32,890 nt of DNA from Dethiobacter sp. (GTDB lineage: Bacteria; Bacillota; Dethiobacteria; DTU022; UBA8154): assembly GCA_003605065.1 (NCBI GenBank), contig QZJM01000035.1:1-32890 (forward strand). The letters are read 5' to 3'. The translations under genes were made by a program, and so were the position numbers. The notes under the pieces are model-generated. The model was not told the DNA's origin, did not search any database, and saw only the letters and a program-made list of their open reading frames with translations. Shown one piece after another: positions 24,656 through 32,890 of the stretch (the stretch's first letter is position 1; every line of letters starts with the position of its first letter).

Positions 24656-24925
24656 TCTCCTATATTTTCACTGGGGCTTTCCGATCATTGCCCCTGACCT
24701 ATATGTCTCCAATCCCCATTTTAAGGGGCTTGAGCGCATAATTGTTTTGACATCAGCTGCCAAGTGTCAACATACAATATTGGATAAATTATGTCACAAG
24801 GTTTCCGGCAATAGCTCCTGTTTTCTACCTGGAACAAGGGTTTCAAATGGTTGAATGCCTTTAAATAGGCGTTCTGAGCATAATAAACCATGATCTTTGG
24901 ACGTTTGCAACGGCGCAGATAGTGC

Positions 24926-26803
24926 CATAATTAATACTACATTTATACTTGACTTTGCTCTCCCGTTTGTTAAAATTAAGGCGGGGGGTGATAACATGGA
25001 AAACATCATTATTATCCAGGGGGAAACCCCCAAAAGAAAATTTCCTGTTAACCTTGAGGACCCGCTGCAAAAGCGCTATGAATTTATCAGGGAAGGGGCC
25101 CTCAGCAAAGAATCTGTCGCCCAGATATGCAAGAAGTATGGTCTTTCCAGGGACATGTACTATTATTACCGCAACAAATTTGACGAAGGAGGCCTGATCG
25201 CTTTACAGGAAGAAAAACCGGGCCCCCGCCAGCCCCATAAGATCAACAAGGAGCTGGAAAACCGCATCATTGGACTTAAGTTTGCCGAACCGGAACTTAA
25301 CATCTACCAACTGGTCCACAGGCTTAAGAGTGAAGGTTACGATATCAGCCCCCGCAGCATCTCCCGGGTACTGGCGGAGCACGAGCTGACTAAAAAAAAC
25401 TGCCGGGCGGTTCCGGAAAGGTTCCTCTTGAAATAAGGATAGGTTTAGCCGCTCTACCCGGGAAAGAAGCAAGAAGCTGGTTAACAGCAACATCAAAGAG
25501 CGGTTTAAAAGAAGGCTTCGCCAGGGCATCCAGACCAATTACAGCGGCCTTTTCCTGATGCTGCCCTTTTTGCAGGATCTGCAGCTGGAACAAAAGGTAA
25601 AACTGCTAAGGCTAAAAGATGGGGGCATTCCCGTACTGGAAAGTTTTCTCTACCTGGTTTGCCTGGAAATGCTGGGCATGCCTTTGTCCTTCCCCTACAA
25701 GGACCTGGCCCCGGCAATTGTTTCCGGACTACCTGCTCATCCCAGTAAAAGCTACCTGCACCGTTTTCTGGAAAGACCCGGCCTCAAAGAGAGCGATGAT
25801 TTCATCAAGGCCCTGGGTAAAAATCAGGTGGAAAAAGACCAGGTAAAGGGCAAAGTGCTGGCCTGTGATACCACCCTGGCTGTCTACAACGGTCAGTTGG
25901 TTATCTTAAAAGATAAGCCCAGCCAGGAAAAGCTGCCGCGTAAAGCCGTCCGCTTCTATGTGGTGGTAGACCAGGGTCTGCGCAATCCCCTCTATCTCAA
26001 GGTCGCTTATCCCGGTAAAGGTCCGGTAGATGTGGGCAGTGTAATGGTTGATGCTTCTTTAGAAATCCTGGGTGATACAGAAGCCACCTTTATTTTTGAT
26101 AAGTGGTTCAGTGTGGGAGAACTTCTGGAGTACGTTAACCAAAGGGGTCAGAAGTTCATCACCTTGCAAAGACGCCATGCCAACCGCATTAAAGAGATGG
26201 AGTCCATACCGCTGGAGCAGTTCCGCAGCTATACTGAGTATGAACGGATCACCCATATACCGGTCTTACTACGCAACTATTCTTCCACAGCCAGGTTGGT
26301 AGTTGTGGAACTGACTGTGGAAGGGGAACGGTTCCTCTTCGGGTACCTCACCAATGATGAGGAGATGAAAGATGAGCAGATTGCCGAACTCTACCCCACC
26401 CGCTGGGACAGCGAGTTCTGGATTGAAGAGATGGATTTTATGAAGCTAAAGCACCTCCCTTCCCCAAGGCTGAACAAGATCTCTTTCGGCCTGGCAGCCA
26501 AGCTGGCGGCGTATAACACTATGAGCGCTTTCCGCGGCAACCTGGGTGAAGCATACATACAGCACAATGTGGAAACCATCTACAAAATGTTTTTCCAGGA
26601 ACAGGCCCTTGTCAAGCTGAACAACAAAGAAGAGTTGGAGGTGACCATCTTCGGCCACCAGCACGCTGCAATTCTCAAAGAGATGTACAGTACAGCAACC
26701 TCAGCGACAAGCTGCTCGACAAGGGGATAGACCCCGGGGTGAGCTGGCTGGGCGGCTACCCGCTGCGGGTTGCCTTTAAGTGAAAAATGTAGGATTAATT
26801 ATG
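24926..26803 (+). mobile_element. IS4-like insertion sequence, about 1.9 kb
   Basis: Bounded by inner inverted repeats of 19 bp with one mismatch: CATAATTAATACTACATTT at 24926-24944 and the reverse complement of CATAATTAATCCTACATTT at 26785-26803. Inside is one frameshifted DDE transposase. No simple direct target repeat was found next to these ends. On the right the outer repeat (26804-26824) abuts directly; on the left it lies 277 bases away. Confidence 0.75.
24996..26783 (+). pseudogene. IS4-like DDE transposase with N-terminal HTH, two frameshifts
   Basis: The first part (24996-25436) is a helix-turn-helix module (SVAQICKKYGLSRDMYYYYRNKF, SEGYDISPRSISRVLAEHEL). Its frame hits TAA at 25434, but +1 continues KDRFSRSTRERSKKLVNSN into the catalytic part. 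There the DDE residues are likely LACDTTLAVY, FIFDKWFS and RWDSEFWIEEMDFMK, the last resembling the IS4 Y..R...E motif. Near the end a TACAG tandem duplication (about 26688-26697) shifts the frame; removing one copy restores YSNLSDKLLDKGIDPGVSWL to a stop at 26781-26783. The ATG at 24996 follows GGGGGGTG. The copy is probably inactive. Confidence 0.8.
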
Positions 26804-26824
26804 ACTTCAAAATCGGTGACTATA
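26804..26824. repeat. Outer inverted repeat, right arm
   Basis: ACTTCAAAATCGGTGA followed by CTATA, the inverted partner of 24625-24648. It directly abuts the inner right repeat of the insertion sequence. Confidence 0.65.
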
Positions 26825-26857
26825 CTTTATTATTGCTGAGATGAAAAAAGCAAATTC

Positions 26858-27160
26858 CTATCTATGGGACCACCGGCCACTCCCCTCGAAGGCATCCTCT
26901 AGGGCTTCCTCGGGAAAGCTCAGCCTCACTGAAACACTGGCCATGGAAAGGAGGATATCATCGGAGGGAGGGTCATTACCGCTCAAGGAGTAGGTGATGG
27001 GAATGCCGGGACCCTGGAACGTCTCAAGGATCTCCCGGAGCCGCCGGGGGTCCCTCCCCCCGTCCTCCAGGTGAACCGATAAGACAGGCAGCGAACCCAC
27101 TACCCTCTTTAATTCCTCCCGGAGGGAAGCGCCTCCCGCGGCGTCCTCGCGGTCTCCCAC
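26858..27160 (-). pseudogene. Unrecognised GC-rich reading frame
   Basis: A 100-codon frame, open without a stop up to 27250, reads LREELKRVVGSLPVLSVHLED, then RLREILETFQGPGIPITYSL and ends FEGSGRWSHR. Its GC content is clearly higher than that of the flanking relics and it looks like real former coding sequence. No ribosome site supports the GTG at 27160 and I do not recognise a family. It may be the tail of a gene brought in with the adjacent transporter, whose codon use is similarly GC-rich. Confidence 0.35.
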
Positions 27161-27250
27161 GGAAATCCTGAGCCTGAACAGGGCGTATCCTCCCCCCAGG
27201 CACCGGAGACTGCCCGGCCCTACGACCTTTCGCCAGTCTTTAAGAGTGTT

Positions 27251-27733
27251 CTACCCGCCAAAGCCTTCTTCCTCCCAGGAGTGCATGCGGAGGCCCGAGT
27301 GAATTGGCCCACTCCAATGTTCCCAATATTGAAACGCATACTAGCACGAAACATGCCATGTTGACTCATCTGTTGCAATGGATTAAAAAAGTACTGACTA
27401 AATCCAGTGATTGGTTGTATAATATAGGCGAGAAAAGCAGCAAAGTTTTAAGATCTAAACAGTGTTTTTTAAAAAAGTTAGATATGTGAACATATTCACA
27501 ATATGGCTGTGGAGGAAACTCTCCCCTTAACCGAAAAGGGCCTCGAACAAAGCGGAAGTATTCTCGGTGGAGGATAGAGCCTAAGTGGCAATAAACCGAA
27601 GGGACGCGGACATCACCTGGATGCCTCCTTACGGCCGGTGGAAAGAGGCGGCAGCCAAAAAGTAATTGGCTTTAGCCTCCGCGAGCGAAGTATTGGCATG
27701 ATCCAATCTTAAACCTAGAAGGCGGTGCCTGAG
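27251..27733 (+). other. Long leader / intergenic region before the anion transporter
   Basis: A candidate promoter (CTGACT at 27394-27399, TATAAT at 27418-27423) is followed by a CRP/FNR-like box (27485-27500). About 240 bases rich in stem-loops come next: CCCTT/AAGGG near 27525, a GAGGC..AGCCAA / TTGGCT..GCCTC stem at 27645-27679, and ATTGG-N6-CCAAT at 27692-27707. No known riboswitch signature was recognised. A 61-codon reading at 27304-27489 lacks a start site and is not called. Confidence 0.45.
27485..27500. promoter_or_regulatory. CRP/FNR-family binding site
   Basis: TGTGAACATATTCACA matches TGTGA-N6-TCACA perfectly, with the inverted repeat extending to TGTGAA/TTCACA. This is the consensus of CRP and of Firmicute Fnr. 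It lies 234 bases before the transporter ATG and about 60 bases downstream of the candidate -10 box. Confidence 0.6.
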
Positions 27734-29017
27734 ATGGAGACATCAACAATTGCCCTGATAATACTGGCTATAGTCGTGATCCTCTACATCACTGAGAGAA
27801 TCCCTCTCGCTGTGACGTCTGTGACGGCCTGTGTCGCCCTGGCGCTCTTCAAGGTGGTGGACTTCTCCGTTGCCTTCAGTGGTTTCTCCTCTAACGTAGT
27901 TTTCCTGGTCGGCGGGATGATCGTGGTAGGCGCGGCACTCTTTGAGACGGGAGTCGCTCAAGAGATAGGCACGGTGCTGGTCAAGATAGCCGGCAATAAC
28001 GAACGGACAGTGATCCTGGCGGTGATGCTGACGGCAGGTATTCTGTCAGGGTTTCTGAATAACTCCTCTACCACTGCTCTGTTCATACCGGTAATAGCGG
28101 GAATAGCCGCCTCCTCCGCCGGTAAAGTCAGAGCCAAGAACGTATTGTTGCCCCTGGCCTTCGCCGCCAACACCGGAGGCATGATGACCCTGGTCGGCTC
28201 CACCCCAACCCTGGTGGTGCAGGGTGTCTTGACGGCGGCAGGCCTGAGACCCTTCACCTTCTTCGAGTTCGCCTGGATAGGCGTACCCCTCCTTGTGATG
28301 CTTCTCGGGTATATGCTCACCGTGGGCTACCGGATGGAACAAACCATATTCCAGGCAGCCGGGAAGACCAAGCTGCCCCAGGTAGTCCTGACTCATCACT
28401 CGGAGGCCGCCGGGAAGCCCAGAGATAATAGGAAAATGCTGCTCTGCTCCGGCATAATGGTCATGTGCGTTGTGCTCTTCGCCACGGAGGCCATCCCAGT
28501 CCACCTTACCTCCATGCTGGGAGCCACGCTGGTAATTATCACAGGTTGCATATCGGAGAAAGACACCTACAGGAATATGGACTGGACTACCGTTTTCGTT
28601 CTGGCCGGCTCCATGGGGCTCGCCGCAGGGCTTGACCAGAGCGGGGCAGGCCGCCTGGTGGCGGATACAGCCATCGGGGCCCTCGGAGCCTCATCCAATC
28701 CCTTAGTAGTGATGGCGGTTATAACGGGCCTTGCAATGGTCCTTACCCAGTTCATGTCCAACACCGCCACCGTAGCCATGCTGGCGCCCATTGCCCTGTT
28801 CATGAGCCAGGGCCTGGGGATATCTCCACACCCCGTGCTGATGGGGCTGGCCACCACTTGCGCGGCCGCCTATTGCACCCCGGTGGGAACCCCTCCCAAT
28901 ACCCTGGTGCTCTCGGGAGGATACAGGTTCAAGGACTACTTGCTCATAGGCGGTGTATTCCAGATTGCCGTATACTGCGCCATCCTTGCCATAGTCCCTC
29001 TGATATGGCCGCTATAG
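27734..29017 (+). CDS. DASS/SLC13-family anion (di/tricarboxylate or sulfate) transporter
   Basis: A 427-residue permease with about eleven hydrophobic segments in two repeats. The substrate hairpins carry LNNSSTTALFIP and MSNTATVAMLAP (SNT-type motifs) and the partners LVGSTPTLVV and TPVGTPPNTLV, the pattern of INDY-like carriers. These usually co-transport dicarboxylates, citrate or sulfate with Na+. The ATG at 27734 is favoured because AAGGCGG lies about ten bases upstream; a GTG at 27725 abuts that site. GC content is higher than its neighbours, suggesting acquisition. An intrinsic terminator follows. Confidence 0.88.
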   Translation: METSTIALIILAIVVILYITERIPLAVTSVTACVALALFKVVDFSVAFSGFSSNVVFLVGGMIVVGAALFETGVAQEIGTVLVKIAGNNERTVILAVMLTAGILSGFLNNSSTTALFIPVIAGIAASSAGKVRAKNVLLPLAFAANTGGMMTLVGSTPTLVVQGVLTAAGLRPFTFFEFAWIGVPLLVMLLGYMLTVGYRMEQTIFQAAGKTKLPQVVLTHHSEAAGKPRDNRKMLLCSGIMVMCVVLFATEAIPVHLTSMLGATLVIITGCISEKDTYRNMDWTTVFVLAGSMGLAAGLDQSGAGRLVADTAIGALGASSNPLVVMAVITGLAMVLTQFMSNTATVAMLAPIALFMSQGLGISPHPVLMGLATTCAAAYCTPVGTPPNTLVLSGGYRFKDYLLIGGVFQIAVYCAILAIVPLIWPL

Positions 29018-29325
29018 TACAAAAGACGAGATCTGGCAGAAAAGGGTCCGCTCCTAAAGGCGGACTCTTTTTCTTGGCGTAAACGCGCCCTGAAGAGATC
29101 ACCAAGTTTTCCAGGAATACCCCGCAAGAACCGGGTGGGATCTCAGACAGGGTTTTTTTTGCGGGCAGGAAATTGAAGGCTTTGGCAGCCTTGGTTTTCA
29201 GGAGGAGCCAAAACCCAGTAGACTGTACCGTTTTCCTGGCCCGGCTGGCACAGGAAGAATCAGCGGTCAAGACCGCTCCATAAACGCTCGTATCACCAAG
29301 GCGCGCTTTCCGTGTATCAAGACCC
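29018..29325 (+). other. Terminator plus unassigned DNA
   Basis: After the terminator at 29044-29075 no gene is supported. An open frame at 29083-29283 has coding-like composition (VFFAGRKLKALAALVFRR in part) but no start or recognisable family. A perfect 7+2+7 inverted repeat AGCGGTC-AA-GACCGCT lies at 29262-29277. Confidence 0.45.
29044..29075 (+). terminator. Terminator of the anion transporter
   Basis: GTCCGC-TCCTAAAG-GCGGAC stem-loop followed by TCTTTTTCTT. Confidence 0.82.
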
Positions 29326-29601
29326 TTGAGGGCTAGGCGTCAATACCTGCGGAAGAAAGGTGAGGCCACCTACCGACTGGTCCGCTATGCGGACGATTTC
29401 GTGATTTTGGTGAAAGGAACTCGCGAACAGGCAGAGGCTATCAAGGAGGAAATCGCTGCTTTCCTGCGTGAACATCTACGGATGGAACTCTCAATGGAGA
29501 AGACTTCTGTCACCCATGTCAGCGAGGGCTTCGATTTCCTGGGGCACAGGGTACAGACGCGACGGGTAAATGGTAAGGAGACTATCTATCCATCTGCATG
29601 A
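29326..29601 (+). pseudogene. Group II intron reverse transcriptase/maturase fragment
   Basis: The reading RARRQYLRKKGEATYRLVRY followed by ADDFVILVKG is the catalytic YADD block of group II intron RTs. It continues with ELSMEKTSVTHVSEGFDFLGH, the next RT motif. The N-terminal RT motifs and the maturase (X) and HNH domains are absent. It stops at TGA just after IYPSA, where the DNA becomes the end of a minus-strand ABC gene, so the junction near 29598 is a breakpoint. Confidence 0.82.
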
Positions 29602-30545
29602 TACCACTCCTTATGGAAATAACGGCGGTAAATGTCATCCAGCGTAAAGCCGGTTATGCACAAGTGCCGCAATGCATAGCCGTTGTATAATAAATTTTTT
29701 ACCAGTTCCGTGCGAATATCTTCCCTGCAGTTTAACACCAGGAATTCACCTTTATGCGCAACGGATTCAACTCCCCCGGTCTGGCGGCAAAGCTGGACCA
29801 GGTTTTGGTCGTCCGGAGCGGCAGCCAGCTCTATTTTTATTGTATCCCCCGTCAATTGTGTTTCAAGCTCGGAGATGGCACCGCAGGCAATTAATTGACC
29901 GTCCACAAATATGCCCACCTGATCGCAAACCTGTTGCACCTGGTGCAAAACGTGCGAAGATAGCAAAATTGTCCGTTTATCGCGCCTCGCCAGGTCCACG
30001 ATCAAGTGCAATAACTTTTGCGCACCCTCCGGGTCTATCCCCAAGGTGGGCTCGTCGAGGATTAAAAGTTTGGGATCTTTAATCAACACATCGGCAATGC
30101 CCAAGCGTTGACGCATGCCGCGCGAATATTCGCCCACTTTCCGGCAACCGTCTTTGGCCAAGCCCACCCTCTCCAAAGCCGCACCGATTCTATCCGCGGC
30201 CTGCGCCCTTGCCAGCCCGTTTAACGCAGCCGTGTACATTAAATTGTCCCAACCGGTCATTTCGTCGTAAAAACCCACATTGTCCGGTAGGTACCCGGCC
30301 ATTGACTTGACCAGCAAAGGATTTCTCGTGGCGTCGTACCCGGCGACTATCGCCTAGCCCGCGGTAGGCTCGGTCAGCCCCAGCAGCATCAATATGGTGG
30401 TTGTTTTACCTGCTCCGTTGGGGCCTAAAAGACCGAAGATGGTGCCGGGCGCAATAGCAAGGTTGAGTTTATCCACGGCCGTTATGTTTCCATATCGCTT
30501 GGTCAGGTTGATGGTTTCAATTACTGGCTCCTGTACAGCAACCAT
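29586..30545 (-). pseudogene. ABC transporter ATPase (NatA/CcmA-like) with in-frame amber codon
   Basis: Reading through gives about 319 residues: Walker [15 protein letters not shown]-loop region MAGYLPDN, signature YSRGMRQRLGIA, Walker B LLILDEPTLGID, H-loop ILLSSHVL and a C-terminal regulatory part. The only break is TAG at 30356-30354, right after GLTEPTAG, with the frame unchanged. The ATG at 30545 follows GGGAGGCGG and lies three bases after the NEW3 gene stop. The C-terminus and the expected permease gene are cut off by the RT fragment. A sequencing error, nonsense mutation or (unlikely) pyrrolysine are the options. Confidence 0.8.
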
Positions 30546-30548
30546 GCT

Positions 30549-31735
30549 TTACCGCCTCCCGTAATAACGAAAAGCTCCGTAAACCCCAGCCACTACCGCC
30601 AAAACGATTAACAGACCCACAATTCCCCACAGGGTGGAAGTCTTAACTGTCACCCGCATTTCGGCCTCGCCGCGTGTTTCTCTGGTACCGGCGCTGAGAG
30701 TAACCAGGTAGTCTCCGGCAATGGCATCGTTGCCTGCTTTGATAGCGGCGGTGACCCGGCGGTTCTCTCCGGGTTCTAGCGTGTCGATTGTTTTGGGGTC
30801 AAAGTTGACAGACCACCCGCTTGGTTCGTTGGAGTAAAAATTTATGTTGTTTAATACGGCGCTGCCCTTGTTGCGCAACTCCATTGTTACTTCCTTTTCC
30901 CGGCCCGCAACCAGGTCAGCGTTCAGCCTGCCGGAAGGCGTGGTAAATTCCAGGTATATGTTCCGGTTATGATTACTTTCAGGTCCGTCCCGGCCTTGCC
31001 GCTGCCGCTCACCGCCTGTACGGGAATGGTATATTCACCGGCCTCCACCTGGGCGGGCGGAGTAACCTTGATATCTAAACCGGCGGTTTCCCCGGGCTTA
31101 ACACTTAAACTGGCTATCTGCTGGTCCTTGTACGCAGGGCTGATAGCGACCTTCCAGCCCCTGGGCGCCGCTGCACCCAGGCTGAACGACTGTTCCTTGG
31201 CGCTGTTGTTTGTTAAATCCACTCGAAAATTAAAAGTGGCGCTGCTGGGCCCCTTGAGCTCCGAGTACTGAGCCACCAGCCGGTCTGCGCCCGAACCCTC
31301 TTTGGATACCAAAATGCTGAGACGCAGGCTGTCTGCGCCACTGACCCGGCCGACAGCCCTTAAGACAATGGCATATTCGCCGGGAGCTGTGTCTGCCGGA
31401 ACTTTAACGTTTAAATCCGCCGCTGCCAAAGAACCGCTACCCGCGAACACTTCATGCACCAGCCGGCCGTTGCCCTTGATAGCAGTTGTCCAGCCGTCCG
31501 GTTTTTGCGTTATGGCCAGCTTTACGGCCTGGGAACGACCGCCGTTGCTTATCTCCAGTGGAAAAGTTAAATTCTCTCCGGGGGCAGCGGTAACACCCGG
31601 ATACCTTGTGGACAGTTCCAGCCCCGTTTGGGCCGCTGCTGCATTTAAGAGTGAGAATACCAGTAACCAAAGCGGTGTAATTAATACAAACAGCAAAGAT
31701 ATTAAAATTCCCTTCCTGCTCAGTGCCTTTTGCAC
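30549..31735 (-). pseudogene. NEW3-domain membrane-anchored protein, frameshifted
   Basis: A signal/anchor helix (GILISLLFVLITPLWLLVF) is followed by three Ig-like NEW3 repeats, each with a PGE...F.L...N core and a GW.V/T strand (PDGWTTAI, PRGWKVAI, PSGWSVNF). A C-terminal membrane helix (LWGIVGLLIVLAVVAGVYGAF) and a basic tail end the protein. The frame breaks near 30955, between ITGTYT and EFTTPSGRLNADL; one base restores it. GTG 31735 with AGGAGG eight bases upstream is the start. Such proteins typically accompany NatA-like ABC exporters, as here. Confidence 0.75.
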
Positions 31736-31827
31736 TAACCCCACCTCCTGGATTATTTGGTTTTATTTTATTTCCACCCCAATTTAATCTTTCTGTTCAG
31801 TCATAAAATATCAGTCAATCTCCCTTT

Positions 31828-32814
31828 CTACCTTTTAGGCCGAGGTTTAGTATGTTTTTGTCCACCATCGGGCTGCAATGTATCATCTGTATTTAGTTTC
31901 CAAAAGAAGCCGGGTTTGGGTAATTTATAGCATATATCTTCTCCTGTATAATTATCTGGCGGACTAATGGTTCCATTAAAGCGGCCTAAAGCGCCACGAA
32001 GATACTCTTCAATAATCTCACAGCATATCCATTGACGGTTAAGTTTTTCCGCAACCTCCCCGGTAACACAACTGCCGCCAAAGGGGTCAATTACAAGGTC
32101 TCCTACATCTGTTAACATTCTAATGAAAAATTCCGGCAATTCTGAAGGGAAGCGTGCAGGGTGTGGTTGTATACCAAGATTCTGACAGTAGCGAATGTAG
32201 GCACTATTACTTTCGGTATTTGGTATTGCAATTAAATTAGGCGGTATAGCTCCACCATTGTTTATTGAAAACTTCTCACTTATATCATGACCACTAGGGC
32301 GTTTTTTGGCTTTGTAACCATTCTTCAATAATTTATGCATACTGTCGCTATATTGCTGTAGTACACGTTTGTTGCTGGCTTTAGGCCAAGGGGTTTTTGA
32401 TAACCACCAAACAGTATTAATAGCGTCTTTAACTCTGATTCTCCGAACAGTTACCCATTCAGCAGGCGTTGGGAGTTTTGACGGATTCCACCAATAAAAA
32501 TCCTGTGCTAAATGAAAGGAATAATCCTCACATAGCATGATTAACAGCTTGAAATGATATAAACTACGTGTCGGCAATTCCTGAATCCATGAGCCTCCAA
32601 TATCAATTACAAGACTTCCGTTATTAGCGAGGACACGATGAAACTGCTCTGCAAAGGGTTTGAACCAGTCAGTATATTTATCAGCGTCAACATTGCCATA
32701 TTCTTTCTTGCGGACAAGTCCGAAGGGTGGGCTTGTCATTATTAGGTTAACGCTATTGTCTGGAATAGTGCGTAAAAGTTCTAAAGAGTCGCCAAGAAAA
32801 TTCGCTTCGCTCAT
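31828..32814 (-). CDS. N4-cytosine DNA methyltransferase, M.PvuII-like
   Basis: The 328-residue protein is a beta-class methyltransferase: catalytic motif IV TSPPFGL near residue 27 comes before the AdoMet motif DPFGGSCVTG near 245. Long blocks match what I remember of M.PvuII: KEYGNVDADKYTDWF, FYWWNPSKLPTPAEWV, RIRVKDAINTVWWLSKT, RPSGHDISEKFSINNGG and HPARFPSELPEFFIRML. M.PvuII makes N4-methylcytosine in CAGCTG, so that specificity is inferred. No good ribosome site precedes the ATG. No nuclease or controller gene is visible in the window; a partner could lie past 32890. Confidence 0.88.
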   Translation of the reverse strand: MSEANFLGDSLELLRTIPDNSVNLIMTSPPFGLVRKKEYGNVDADKYTDWFKPFAEQFHRVLANNGSLVIDIGGSWIQELPTRSLYHFKLLIMLCEDYSFHLAQDFYWWNPSKLPTPAEWVTVRRIRVKDAINTVWWLSKTPWPKASNKRVLQQYSDSMHKLLKNGYKAKKRPSGHDISEKFSINNGGAIPPNLIAIPNTESNSAYIRYCQNLGIQPHPARFPSELPEFFIRMLTDVGDLVIDPFGGSCVTGEVAEKLNRQWICCEIIEEYLRGALGRFNGTISPPDNYTGEDICYKLPKPGFFWKLNTDDTLQPDGGQKHTKPRPKR

Positions 32815-32890
32815 GACTTTAAAAGCATTCTGGTATTGCTAAATATTTCTTGGAACTGCTCAATTTACTCTTGATTCATATTTTTGTGTA

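Larger units (their letters stand above)
24378..24995. other. Relic-filled region before the transposase
   Basis: No intact gene. It holds a sigma-54 activator fragment (24494-24655, minus), one arm of an outer inverted repeat (24625-24648), about 277 bases of unassigned AT-rich DNA, then the inner left repeat of the insertion sequence (24926-24944) and the transposase ribosome site. Confidence 0.6.

Noticed and set aside
27304-27489. A 61-codon + strand reading before the anion transporter.
   Set aside because: TTG start without a ribosome site, no recognisable family, and it overlaps a candidate promoter.
29262-29277. Perfect inverted repeat AGCGGTC-AA-GACCGCT considered as a terminator or recombination site.
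   Set aside because: No T-run follows, there is no partner copy nearby, and the two-base loop is too small for a normal hairpin; only noted as a repeat.
1-32890. CRISPR arrays, tRNA and rRNA genes, phage structural genes.
   Set aside because: No regularly spaced repeats, cloverleaf-like sequence, rRNA-like conserved blocks or capsid/tail proteins were seen on reading.

Overview
The window looks like a chromosomal segment of a low-to-mid GC, spore-former-type Firmicute, most likely a Clostridia/Peptococcaceae-like anaerobe. This is inferred from strong AGGAGG-type ribosome binding sites with many GTG/TTG starts, a BlaI/M56 regulatory pair, LCP and TagA/WecG envelope genes, a FabI-type reductase and a 2[4Fe-4S] flavodoxin-fold protein. 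No rRNA or tRNA gene was seen.

Region 1 (1-8.1 kb) is ordinary core genome: an acyl-CoA synthetase, a pyrimidine-dimer glycosylase, FabI, HU, a 53-residue small protein, PyrE, a decarboxylating dehydrogenase of the isopropylmalate/tartrate/D-malate type, and a two-gene envelope unit (LCP ligase then TagA/WecG glycosyltransferase). Several sigma-A-type promoters and terminators can be read directly.

Region 2 (8.2-14.9 kb) is one minus-strand tripartite efflux operon: membrane fusion protein, 1041-residue RND pump, TetR regulator and TolC-like protein. A TTGACA/TATACT promoter with a GACCG...CGGTC operator lies at its head, so the operon probably carries its own repressor. Region 3 (14.9-17.5 kb) has galU next to a decayed UDP-glucose dehydrogenase that lost its catalytic core, then an IS200/IS605 remnant (tnpA without a start, tnpB reduced to its first residues). 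A PIN/ribbon-helix-helix toxin-antitoxin pair follows.

Region 4 (18.7-22.6 kb) is the most interesting unit. It holds a MacB/FtsX-type ABC permease with a GCPYEA motif, its ATPase, a membrane-anchored OB-fold-like protein with a CxxxxCW motif, a BlaI/MecI-type repressor and an M56 (BlaR1-like) membrane protease without a penicillin-sensing domain. Two near-identical 17-bp operators, one at each promoter, tie exporter and regulators into one proposed proteolysis-controlled circuit.

Region 5 (22.6-31.7 kb) is largely a graveyard. It contains an SDR fragment, an internally deleted EFR1-type ferredoxin, a sigma-54 activator fragment, an IS4-like transposase with two frameshifts and matched inverted repeats, a group II intron RT fragment, an ABC ATPase with one in-frame amber codon, and a frameshifted NEW3-domain gene. 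Intact islands are a YIP1-like membrane protein and a DASS/SLC13-type anion transporter with a long structured leader and a CRP/FNR-like box. The window ends with an N4-cytosine DNA methyltransferase strongly resembling M.PvuII.
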